DNA of 5,697 bases. Source: Gammaproteobacteria bacterium. Lineage in GTDB: Bacteria; Pseudomonadota; Gammaproteobacteria; SMWH01. The notes under the pieces were generated by a model, which was given only the letters and a program-made list of their open reading frames with translations, did no database searches and had not been told where the DNA came from. The stretch is from positions 1-5,697 of the forward strand of contig SMWH01000075.1 of assembly GCA_004357005.1 (NCBI GenBank), read 5' to 3'. Within the stretch, counting starts at the first letter, position 1; each line of letters opens with the position of its first letter. Positions 1 through 5,202 of the stretch are shown piece by piece. Both the position numbers and the translations under genes were made by a program.

Positions 1-225
1 CTGGTATCGGCAGTTGAGTACGGCAGTCCCGCCGCCGCCGCGGGACTGTTACCCGGCGACCTCATCCTCAGCGTCGATGGCATCGCGGTGCACAACACGC
101 GGCAGTTTCTCGACCATGTGGCGAAACGCGACCCGGGGGTTGAAGTGGCGATCGGGTATCAACGCCGGGATATGCACAACACGGCGAACGCCGTATTGGC
201 GGAACGCCCGCAACCCCAAAACTAA
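1..225 (+). CDS. DegS/AlgW-type periplasmic serine protease, C-terminal PDZ domain (5' end outside window)
   Basis: An open frame enters from the left edge in frame 1 and stops at TAA 223-225, giving the last 74 residues of a larger protein. They read as one PDZ domain: the SPAAAAGLLPGDLILSVDG stretch (residues 9-27 of the fragment) is the classic PDZ core, followed by the helix QFLDHVAKRDPG and a last strand with an Arg-Asp pair. DegS and AlgW of the S1C trypsin-like family end in this way, with a single PDZ and a short tail; they sense misfolded outer-membrane proteins in the periplasm and start cleavage of the anti-sigma factor RseA/MucA. The catalytic domain with its His-Asp-Ser triad is not in the window, so a second PDZ of a DegP/DegQ/MucD-type protease is possible, though the 'LDxVAxxxPG' helix resembles DegS more. 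It converges on murA. Confidence 0.75.
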   Translation: MVSAVEYGSPAAAAGLLPGDLILSVDGIAVHNTRQFLDHVAKRDPGVEVAIGYQRRDMHNTANAVLAERPQPQN

Positions 226-247
226 CCCGCTTTCGACGTGTGTTCCA

Positions 248-270
248 GGGAAGCAGGGGCGCTGCTTCCC
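248..270. terminator. Strong 9-bp stem-loop in the convergent spacer, candidate transcript end
   Basis: GGGAAGCAG (248-256) pairs perfectly with CTGCTTCCC (262-270) around a five-base GGGCG loop, 22 bases after the protease stop codon. A second small stem, CCCAA (270-274) with TTGGG (280-284), abuts it. It lies between two genes that point at each other, which suits a bidirectional transcript end or 3' mRNA stabiliser. Neither strand has a T-run after the stem, so it is not a textbook intrinsic terminator, and it may instead be another dispersed palindromic repeat like its neighbours. Confidence 0.35.
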
Positions 271-312
271 CCAAATACATTGGGACCGCGGTACCGATCA
301 TCGACCGAAGAG

Positions 313-336
313 TCGCGGCTGGAAAGCCGCTGCTAC
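313..336 (-). repeat. REP sequence, left (minus-strand) half of a REP doublet
   Basis: Read on the minus strand it is 24 bases long: GTAG, then CA, then stem GCGGCT, loop TTCC, stem AGCCGC, then GA. A GTAG head followed by a short GC-rich hairpin is the hallmark of REP elements mobilised by RAYT (REP-associated tyrosine transposase, TnpA_REP) enzymes. Its GTAG end abuts that of the next REP, forming the palindrome CTACGTAG at 333-340. No RAYT gene is in the window. Confidence 0.75.
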
Positions 337-360
337 GTAGGAGCGCCATTCGTGGCGCGA
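337..360 (+). repeat. REP sequence, right (plus-strand) half of a REP doublet
   Basis: It has the same 24-base plan as its inverted partner: GTAG, GA, stem GCGCCA, loop TTCG, stem TGGCGC, GA. The stems of the two copies differ in sequence but both pair perfectly, so the changes are compensated, as expected of a structure kept as a hairpin. The GTAGGAGC head is common among gammaproteobacterial REPs. The element ends 3 bases before the stop codon of murA (364-366 on the minus strand), so the murA mRNA would end in this hairpin pair. Confidence 0.8.
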
Positions 361-363
361 TGC

Positions 364-1659
364 TCAGGCCTGTGCTGCCTGGAGTTCGTCCTGGTCGGTG
401 CCCGGGAGCCGGCGGATCCGGGCGCCAAGCTGGGCCAGCTTCTCCTCGATACAGTCATAGCCCCGATCGATGTGATAGATGCGATCCACCACGGTCTCGC
501 CTTCAGCCACGAGCCCCGCCAGGACCAGACTCGCGGAAGCGCGCAGGTCCGTCGCCATGACCGGCGCCGCGTTGAGATGGTCCACACCGCGGGTGACGGC
601 GGTGTTTCCCTCGAGCCGGATATCGGCACCCAGGCGCCGCAGTTCGTGCACATGCATGAAACGGTTCTCGAACACGGTTTCGGTGATCGTCGCCACGCCT
701 TCAGCGATAGTGTTCAGTGCGCTGAACTGCGCTTGCATGTCTGTTGGAAACGCCGGATAAGGCGCGGTGGTGATATCCACGGCGCGCGGACGACGCCCGT
801 GCATATCGCACTCGATCCAGTCATCGCCGCAAGTGATCTCGGCACCCGCTTCTTCGAGCTTGAGCAGCACCGATTCAAGGATATCCGGCCGCGTATTCTT
901 GACCTTGACCCGCCCGCGGGTAATGGCGGCGGCGACCAGGAAAGTCCCGGTTTCGATCCGGTCCGGCAGCACGTCGTATTCGCAACCTGCCAGACGGTCC
1001 ACGCCATGAATGACGATGGTGCGAGACCCGGCACCTTCGATGTCTGCCCCCATCGCGTTGAGACAGTTGGCCAGATCCACAACTTCCGGCTCCTGGGCCG
1101 CGTTCTCGATCGTGGTGGTTCCCTTCGCCAGAACGGCGGCCATCATGATGTTCTCGGTGCCGGTAACCGTCTGGATGTCCAGCACGATGTGCGCACCCTT
1201 GAGGCGCTTGGCGCGGGCGCGAATATAACCGCCTTCGACCTGTATGTCCGCGCCCAGGGCGGCCAGACCCTTGATGTGCAGATTCACCGGTCGTGAACCG
1301 ATGGCGCAGCCTCCGGGCAGGGACACAACCGCTTCGCCGTAACGGGCAAGCAGGGGCCCGAGCACCAGCACCGAGGCGCGCATGGTCTTGACGAGATCGT
1401 AAGGCGCAAAGAAACTGTGAATGGAGCGCGGATCAACGTGAATTTTCATGCGTTCATCCACCACCAGTTGCACACCCATCTGGCCGAGCAGCTCCATGGT
1501 GGTGGTGACGTCATTCAGATGCGGCACATTGCCAATGATGACCGGGCCGTCGGACAGCAAAGTGGACGCCAGAATGGGCAACACCGCGTTTTTGGCGCCG
1601 GAGATGCGAACGGAACCGTCGAGCGGCGCACCTCCGCCGGTTATGACGATTTTTGCCAC
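364..1659 (-). CDS. murA: UDP-N-acetylglucosamine 1-carboxyvinyltransferase (MurA)
   Basis: MurA transfers enolpyruvate from phosphoenolpyruvate to UDP-GlcNAc in the cytoplasm, the first committed step of peptidoglycan synthesis. The 431-residue product matches the family over its whole length. Visible landmarks are GAKN with the active-site Lys23, the catalytic loop LPGGCAIGSRP with Cys118 and Arg123 (Cys115 and Arg120 in E. coli), FPTDMQ with Asp307 (E. coli Asp305), and IDRGY with Arg399 (E. coli Arg397). A Cys rather than Asp in the loop is the form that fosfomycin alkylates, so sensitivity of the enzyme is inferred. The start is GTG at 1659-1657, giving MAKIVITGG, with GAGGT at 1675-1671 as a ribosome site 11 bases upstream. 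It follows ibaG with one base between stop and start, so the two are surely cotranscribed and probably translationally coupled. The C-terminus has an extra tail of about a dozen residues (TDQDELQAAQA) beyond the E. coli end. Confidence 0.97.
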   Translation of the reverse strand: MAKIVITGGGAPLDGSVRISGAKNAVLPILASTLLSDGPVIIGNVPHLNDVTTTMELLGQMGVQLVVDERMKIHVDPRSIHSFFAPYDLVKTMRASVLVLGPLLARYGEAVVSLPGGCAIGSRPVNLHIKGLAALGADIQVEGGYIRARAKRLKGAHIVLDIQTVTGTENIMMAAVLAKGTTTIENAAQEPEVVDLANCLNAMGADIEGAGSRTIVIHGVDRLAGCEYDVLPDRIETGTFLVAAAITRGRVKVKNTRPDILESVLLKLEEAGAEITCGDDWIECDMHGRRPRAVDITTAPYPAFPTDMQAQFSALNTIAEGVATITETVFENRFMHVHELRRLGADIRLEGNTAVTRGVDHLNAAPVMATDLRASASLVLAGLVAEGETVVDRIYHIDRGYDCIEEKLAQLGARIRRLPGTDQDELQAAQA

Positions 1660-1660
1660 G

Positions 1661-1894
1661 TCAACCGTTGACCTCTTCGGGCGTCATGGCTTTGATCGAC
1701 AAGGCGTGAATGTCCGTGCCCATCCGCTCGCCGAGCGCGCCGTATATCATCCGATGGCGCTCCAGCGTGGATTTGCCGGCGAACTGGGAAGCCACTACCC
1801 GGGCGGAAAAATGCACGCCGTCATCGCCTTCCACCAGGGCTTCGCAGCCCGGTAGCTGGCCTTCGATCAGTTGCCGAATCGTGTCCCTATCCAT
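1661..1894 (-). CDS. ibaG: BolA-family protein IbaG (YrbA)
   Basis: A small cytoplasmic protein of 77 residues, close to the 84 of E. coli IbaG. BolA-type proteins bind monothiol glutaredoxins and a shared [2Fe-2S] cluster, and IbaG is linked to acid stress and envelope homeostasis. The sequence shows the BolA fold signature: DDGVHFSARV (residues 24-33), then HRMIYGALGERM, then DIHALSIKAMTPEE with the invariant His63. The start is ATG 1894-1892. The frame stays open upstream to 2035, but the extra 47 residues do not resemble the family and would fill the divergent promoter region, so the short form is preferred. The ribosome site before the ATG is weak. The stop TGA (1663-1661) sits one base before the murA GTG, the conserved ibaG-murA pairing of Gammaproteobacteria. 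Confidence 0.93.
   Translation of the reverse strand: MDRDTIRQLIEGQLPGCEALVEGDDGVHFSARVVASQFAGKSTLERHRMIYGALGERMGTDIHALSIKAMTPEEVNG
1671..1675 (-). promoter_or_regulatory. Ribosome-binding site of murA inside the end of ibaG
   Basis: GAGGT on the minus strand lies 11 bases before the GTG that starts murA and within the last codons of ibaG. The spacing is slightly long. It supports the GTG start and coupling of the two genes. Confidence 0.5.
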
Positions 1895-1940
1895 AAACTG
1901 TATTGTTCGCCCCCGGACTCCTTGTCGGGAAAAGCAGCTA

Positions 1941-1946
1941 ATCATA
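1941..1946 (-). promoter_or_regulatory. Candidate -10 box for ibaG-murA
   Basis: TATGAT on the minus strand differs from the TATAAT consensus at one base and lies 46 bases upstream of the ibaG ATG, a sensible leader length. The sequence about 17-18 bases further upstream (around TGTCGC) is a poor -35 box, so this is only a candidate. Confidence 0.25.
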
Positions 1947-2012
1947 AAGGAAGAGAAGCCGCCCCGCGACAGGCCTGGACGGGGGGCTGACTGAGGATCG
2001 TCGTTGCATGTT

Positions 2013-2038
2013 GGATCATTGCGGGGTCGGATCATTGC
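2013..2038 (+). repeat. Perfect 10-bp direct repeat upstream of yrbG
   Basis: GGATCATTGC occurs at 2013-2022 and again at 2029-2038, separated by GGGGTC, so the copies are 16 bp apart start to start. The second copy ends 39 bases before the yrbG ATG. Paired direct repeats in a promoter often bind a regulator; the identity of any such protein cannot be told from the sequence. Chance or a small tandem duplication is the alternative. Confidence 0.6.
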
Positions 2039-2077
2039 CAGTGCGTGCCGTCACATTGAGCTAAGCGGGTTCACGGC

Positions 2078-3058
2078 ATGCTGATGTCCATCGTCTATAT
2101 CGTACTGGGCGTCGCCCTCCTCACCTGGGCGGCCGAGCGCTTCGTCATGGGCGCCTCGGCCCTGGCCCGCAACCTGGGTGTGGCGCCGATGGTTATCGGT
2201 CTGACCGTCGTGGGAATCGGTACCTCAACTCCGGAACTGGTGATCTCGGTAGTCGCGGCGTTGCGAGGAAACGCCGGGATAGCGTTGGGCAACGCCATCG
2301 GTTCCAACATCGCCAATATCGCCCTGGTGCTGGGGATCACCGCCATGATCCGCCCACTGGAGGTACGCTCAGAAACTCTGAAACGCGAATACCCCGTCCT
2401 GTTGCTGGTGAGTTTTGCCACGCTGTTCGTCCTGATGGACGGGGAGTTGAGCCGTCAAGACGGAATCTTCCTGTTGACCGGAATGGCCGTGGTCATGGTC
2501 TGGATGGTCGGGCTGGGTCTGCAGCGGCCGAAAACCGACCCGCTCGCTGCGGAGTTCGAAGCCGAGATCCCGGAGAACTGGCCCATGCCCAAAGCGGTGT
2601 TCTGGCTCGGTGCGGGCCTCGTGCTACTGCCCCTGGCCTCGAGAATCCTGGTTCGCGGCGCCGTGGATGTGGCCCTGGCGTTGGGCGTCAATGAGGTTGT
2701 CATCGGTTTGACCGTGGTGGCGATCGGCACCAGCCTGCCGGAACTGGCGGCGGCGGTGATGAGCGCCATCAAGCGGGAACCGGACCTGGCCATCGGCACC
2801 GTCATCGGCTCCAATCTGTTCAACACCCTGGGGGTGCTGGGGCTGGCCGCCACCATCAGTCCCATACGCGCCCCGCCGCTTCTGTTGGAGCGTGACTACT
2901 CCATCATGCTGGGACTGACGGTCTTTCTGTTCCTGCTGGCCTATGGATTTGGCGGCCGTCCCGGGCACATCCACCGTCGGGACGGGGCCTTGCTGCTGGC
3001 CATATTCATCAGCTATATCGGACTGGTTTACTATACGTCCTTCCACGGGTCACCCTAG
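2078..3058 (+). CDS. yrbG: Calcium/sodium antiporter family inner-membrane protein (YrbG)
   Basis: A 326-residue, strongly hydrophobic inner-membrane protein of the cation/Ca2+ exchanger superfamily, almost the same length as E. coli YrbG (325). The family has two inverted homologous halves, and both signature repeats are plain: LTVVGIGTSTPEL (residues 42-54) with GNAIGSN (71-77), and LTVVAIGTSLPEL (211-223) with GTVIGSN (240-246). The glutamates in the two GTSxPEL motifs (Glu53, Glu222) match the cation-coordinating acids of characterised exchangers. A charged cytoplasmic-type loop at about residues 149-170 separates the halves. The physiological substrate of YrbG is not well settled, and the gene is usually dispensable. 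It is first in the operon, with kdsD 20 bases or more after its TAG. ATG 2078 is taken as start; ATG 2084 is an alternative two codons on, and neither has a strong ribosome site. Confidence 0.93.
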   Translation: MLMSIVYIVLGVALLTWAAERFVMGASALARNLGVAPMVIGLTVVGIGTSTPELVISVVAALRGNAGIALGNAIGSNIANIALVLGITAMIRPLEVRSETLKREYPVLLLVSFATLFVLMDGELSRQDGIFLLTGMAVVMVWMVGLGLQRPKTDPLAAEFEAEIPENWPMPKAVFWLGAGLVLLPLASRILVRGAVDVALALGVNEVVIGLTVVAIGTSLPELAAAVMSAIKREPDLAIGTVIGSNLFNTLGVLGLAATISPIRAPPLLLERDYSIMLGLTVFLFLLAYGFGGRPGHIHRRDGALLLAIFISYIGLVYYTSFHGSP

Positions 3059-3078
3059 ACCCCAATACCACCCCCGCG

Positions 3079-4122
3079 TTGGCGCTTTTTGCTGTGTCTT
3101 CCAGAAAAAAAATCCACTCAAACGAACAGGCCCACCAACAGGCCAGGCAATTACAGGCTGAAGATCTTCGCCGCCTCGGGCTGGCGGTGATCGAAACCGA
3201 GGCCGCGGGTCTTGCCGAGATCGCCGGACGCGTGGACGACAATTTCGTTGATGCCTGCCGTTACATGCTCGCTTGCCAGGGGCGCATCGTCGTGCTCGGC
3301 ATGGGCAAATCCGGTCACATCGGTCACAAGATCGCCGCGACTCTGGCCAGCACGGGTACGCCGGCGTTTTTTGTTCACCCGGGCGAAGCCAGCCACGGGG
3401 ATCTGGGCATGATCACCGCCAACGATGTGGTGCTGGCGCTGTCCAATTCCGGGGAAACCTACGAGATCCTGACGATCGTTCCAATTATCTCCAGACTCGG
3501 CGTTCCTCTGATCGCGCTGACGGGCAACGCAAGCTCCACGCTCGCCAGGGATGCGAGCGTTCACATCGATATCAGCGTAACAAAGGAAGCCTGCCCCATG
3601 GGACTGACTCCCACCGCCAGCACCACGGCGGCGCTTGCCATGGGTGACGCTCTCGCGATCGCGTTGCTGGAAGCGCGCGGATTCACCGAGGAGGACTTCG
3701 CGCGCTCCCACCCGGGCGGCCGCCTGGGCCGGCGCTTGCTGGTGCACATCAAGGACATCATGCACACCGGTGACGGCATACCCGTAGTCACCGACGCCGC
3801 CACCGCCAGTGACGCACTCGTTGAGATGACCGCCAAGGGTCTGGGAATGACGGCAATCCTGGACGCAAAGAACAACCTGGTGGGCATCTTTACCGATGGC
3901 GACGTACGGCGAGCGCTGGATGGGGGAATCGATGTCCACACCACATCGATCCAGGACGTCATGACGCGTAATGGCAAGACCATCGGGCCGGACGACCTGG
4001 CCGCGGAAGGTCTGCACATCATGGACAGCTGCAAGATCAACGCGCTGCTGGTCACCGACGCGGACGGAAAACTGATCGGCGCGTTGAACATGCACGATCT
4101 GCTGCGCGCGGGGGTCGTATGA
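3079..4122 (+). CDS. kdsD: D-arabinose 5-phosphate isomerase (KdsD)
   Basis: KdsD interconverts ribulose 5-phosphate and arabinose 5-phosphate in the cytoplasm, the first step towards KDO of the LPS core. An N-terminal SIS sugar-isomerase domain (about residues 50-215) has GMGKSGHIG, FFVHPGEASHGDLG, SNSGETYE, KEACP and HPGG; Lys77, Glu129, Glu170 and His211 line up with the E. coli catalytic residues Lys59, Glu111, Glu152 and His193. Two CBS domains follow (from IMHTGDGIP to the end), finishing in the family-typical MHDLLRAGVV. The start is uncertain. TTG 3079 gives 347 residues, about 18 more than E. coli; GTG 3094 gives 342. There is no ATG in the frame before the conserved part, no clear ribosome site, and a run of eight A at 3105-3112. 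The last four bases overlap the kdsC start as ATGA, so the two are coupled. The enzyme call is firm; the first 20 residues are not. Confidence 0.95.
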   Translation: MALFAVSSRKKIHSNEQAHQQARQLQAEDLRRLGLAVIETEAAGLAEIAGRVDDNFVDACRYMLACQGRIVVLGMGKSGHIGHKIAATLASTGTPAFFVHPGEASHGDLGMITANDVVLALSNSGETYEILTIVPIISRLGVPLIALTGNASSTLARDASVHIDISVTKEACPMGLTPTASTTAALAMGDALAIALLEARGFTEEDFARSHPGGRLGRRLLVHIKDIMHTGDGIPVVTDAATASDALVEMTAKGLGMTAILDAKNNLVGIFTDGDVRRALDGGIDVHTTSIQDVMTRNGKTIGPDDLAAEGLHIMDSCKINALLVTDADGKLIGALNMHDLLRAGVV

Positions 4123-4625
4123 ACGACTTTCCGGATGATGTTCTGAAACGTGCGGCGCGCGTGCGCCTGGCCATCTTCGATGTGGATGGCGTGCTCACCG
4201 ACGGCAAGCTGTTTTTTACGGATGACGGCCGGGAGATCAAGGCCTTTCATGCGCACGATGGTCTGGGTCTCAAACGCCTGCAAAACGCCGGCATCACGGT
4301 GGCGATCATCACCACCCGCGAGTCTCCCATAGTGAGCCAACGCATGGCCGAACTGGGGGTGGACCATGTTTACCAGGGACAAAAAGAAAAGTTGCCGGTG
4401 TTCGAAAGTCTGTGTACCGCACTCAAGATAGAACCCGAGGCGGTCGCCTACACGGGTGACGATCTCCCGGATCTGCCGTTGATCGAACGGGTGGGGCTGG
4501 GGATTGCCGTGGCCAATGCCCACCCCTCGGTTCGTGAAGCGGCGCATTGGGTTACCCGAACCCCCGGTGGTGAAGGCGCGGCACGGGAAGTCTCTGACCT
4601 GATCCTGAGCGCCCGCGAGGACTGA
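4119..4625 (+). CDS. kdsC: 3-deoxy-D-manno-octulosonate 8-phosphate phosphatase (KdsC)
   Basis: KdsC, a Mg2+-dependent cytoplasmic HAD-superfamily phosphatase, removes phosphate from KDO 8-phosphate to release KDO. The 168-residue protein is somewhat shorter than E. coli KdsC (188), mainly at the N-terminus. HAD motif I is DVDGVLTDG with nucleophile Asp21 and acid/base Asp23; motif II is IITTRES around Thr65; the motif III lysine is Lys91 in YQGQKEKL; motif IV is GDDLPDLP with Asp114 and Asp115. The tail TPGGEGAAREV is the conserved C-terminal segment that reaches a neighbouring subunit's active site in the family tetramer. One oddity is Thr instead of the usual Gly in the motif II 'TGR' triplet. 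The start ATG overlaps the kdsD stop by four bases, with a G-rich stretch (4110-4114) as likely ribosome site. lptC begins four bases after its stop. Confidence 0.95.
   Translation: MNDFPDDVLKRAARVRLAIFDVDGVLTDGKLFFTDDGREIKAFHAHDGLGLKRLQNAGITVAIITTRESPIVSQRMAELGVDHVYQGQKEKLPVFESLCTALKIEPEAVAYTGDDLPDLPLIERVGLGIAVANAHPSVREAAHWVTRTPGGEGAAREVSDLILSARED
4617..4620 (+). promoter_or_regulatory. Ribosome-binding site of lptC
   Basis: GAGG within the last codons of kdsC lies nine bases before the GTG at 4630, an ideal distance. It decides in favour of that GTG as the start of lptC. Confidence 0.6.
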
Positions 4626-4629
4626 ACCG

Positions 4630-5202
4630 GTGGAAACCCGCACCTTTGTTCTCGTCGCGCTGCTGGCTGCACTGGCTGCGGCATCGTTCTTCGTGGTCCG
4701 GCAAAATGGCGCCGATGAAGAAGAACCCGGCGTGGGCGTAATCGGCAATGCCGACTACACCATGACCGGTTTTACCCTGACCACCATGGACGAGGACGGC
4801 GCGACACAGTACCGGCTGACCTCCGCCCAGCTCATTCACTACGAAGGCGACGCCACGGCACAGTTTGAACAACCGGATGTCACCATCTACGGCAAGGGGC
4901 TTCCTGTGTGGCATATCGTTTCCGACCAGGGCGAGTTGACCGCAGCGGGTGATGAGGTCCATCTGCTGGGCAATGTGACGATCACCAAGATCAACCAGGA
5001 CGGAACCCAACCGGCTGTGACGATATTCACCAAGAACCTGTGGCTGTATCCGGAGCAGGAACTGGCGCAGACCGATGAAGGTGTCGAGATCAAACAGCCT
5101 TCGGGTACACTCTGGGGGACCGGTATGCGGGCCAATCTGGCTGCGCAACAATTCGAATTGTTATCGGACGTACGAGGCTGGTATGTACCGCCCACACCCT
5201 AA
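4630..5202 (+). CDS. lptC: LPS export bitopic membrane protein LptC
   Basis: LptC is anchored in the inner membrane beside the LptB2FG transporter and hands LPS to LptA in the periplasm. The 190-residue product matches the usual length (191 in E. coli). Residues 5-23 form one uncleaved membrane helix; the rest is periplasmic and has the beta-jellyroll pattern of alternating short strands. Family landmarks are ADYTMTGFTLTTMDEDGATQYRL-like sequence at about 41-63 (the 'DY...G...Y.L.A..L.HY' region) and the C-terminal GTGMRANLAAQQFELLSDVRG, which matches the 'MRGNL...ELIEKVR' end of E. coli LptC that contacts LptA. The start is GTG with a GAGG site nine bases upstream. Its 3' end overlaps lptA by 20 bases. 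LptC proteins are weakly conserved in sequence, but position and pattern make the call secure. Confidence 0.92.
   Translation: METRTFVLVALLAALAAASFFVVRQNGADEEEPGVGVIGNADYTMTGFTLTTMDEDGATQYRLTSAQLIHYEGDATAQFEQPDVTIYGKGLPVWHIVSDQGELTAAGDEVHLLGNVTITKINQDGTQPAVTIFTKNLWLYPEQELAQTDEGVEIKQPSGTLWGTGMRANLAAQQFELLSDVRGWYVPPTP
5174..5177 (+). promoter_or_regulatory. Ribosome-binding site of lptA
   Basis: GAGG inside the 3' end of lptC lies five bases before ATG 5183. It supports that ATG, which keeps the signal peptide, over the next in-frame ATG at 5231. Confidence 0.6.

Larger units (their letters stand above)
1895..2077. promoter_or_regulatory. Divergent promoter region between ibaG-murA and the yrbG operon
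   Basis: These 183 bases separate two operons that point away from each other, so promoters for both must lie here or further inside the flanking genes. I see no convincing conserved gene in it. It contains a perfect 10-bp direct repeat (2013-2038) towards the yrbG side and a TATGAT hexamer on the minus strand (1946-1941) towards the ibaG side. No clear sigma-70 promoter with both boxes can be read for yrbG, and no terminator is expected. Confidence 0.55.

Noticed and set aside
238..1296. Plus-strand open frame of 352 codons opposite murA
   Set aside because: It lies antisense to a full-length, well-conserved murA; its translation has no recognisable domain and is rich in residues expected from reading a GC-rich gene backwards.
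1922..1950. Plus-strand promoter TTGTCG with an A/T-rich region downstream
   Set aside because: With 16-18 base spacing the -10 hexamer is only TAAAGG or ATAAAG; too weak to call.
1961..1987. GCCCC/GGGGC inverted repeat upstream of ibaG
   Set aside because: The stem is only five pairs and the loop is long; expected by chance in GC-rich DNA.
1895..2035. N-terminal extension of IbaG to 124 residues
   Set aside because: The extra residues do not resemble BolA proteins and would cover most of the divergent promoter region; the ATG at 1894 gives the normal length.
3151..4748. Long minus-strand open frames opposite kdsD, kdsC and lptC (314 and 395 codons)
   Set aside because: They overlap each other and sit antisense to clear family members; long spurious frames are usual in GC-rich DNA.
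5002..5094. Possible sigma-E promoter for lptA inside lptC, as known upstream of lptA in E. coli
   Set aside because: GGAACCC (5002) and GGAACT (5058) resemble the -35 box, but no -10 element stands at the right distance; the nearest are spaced too far. The pieces are explained by lptC coding sequence.
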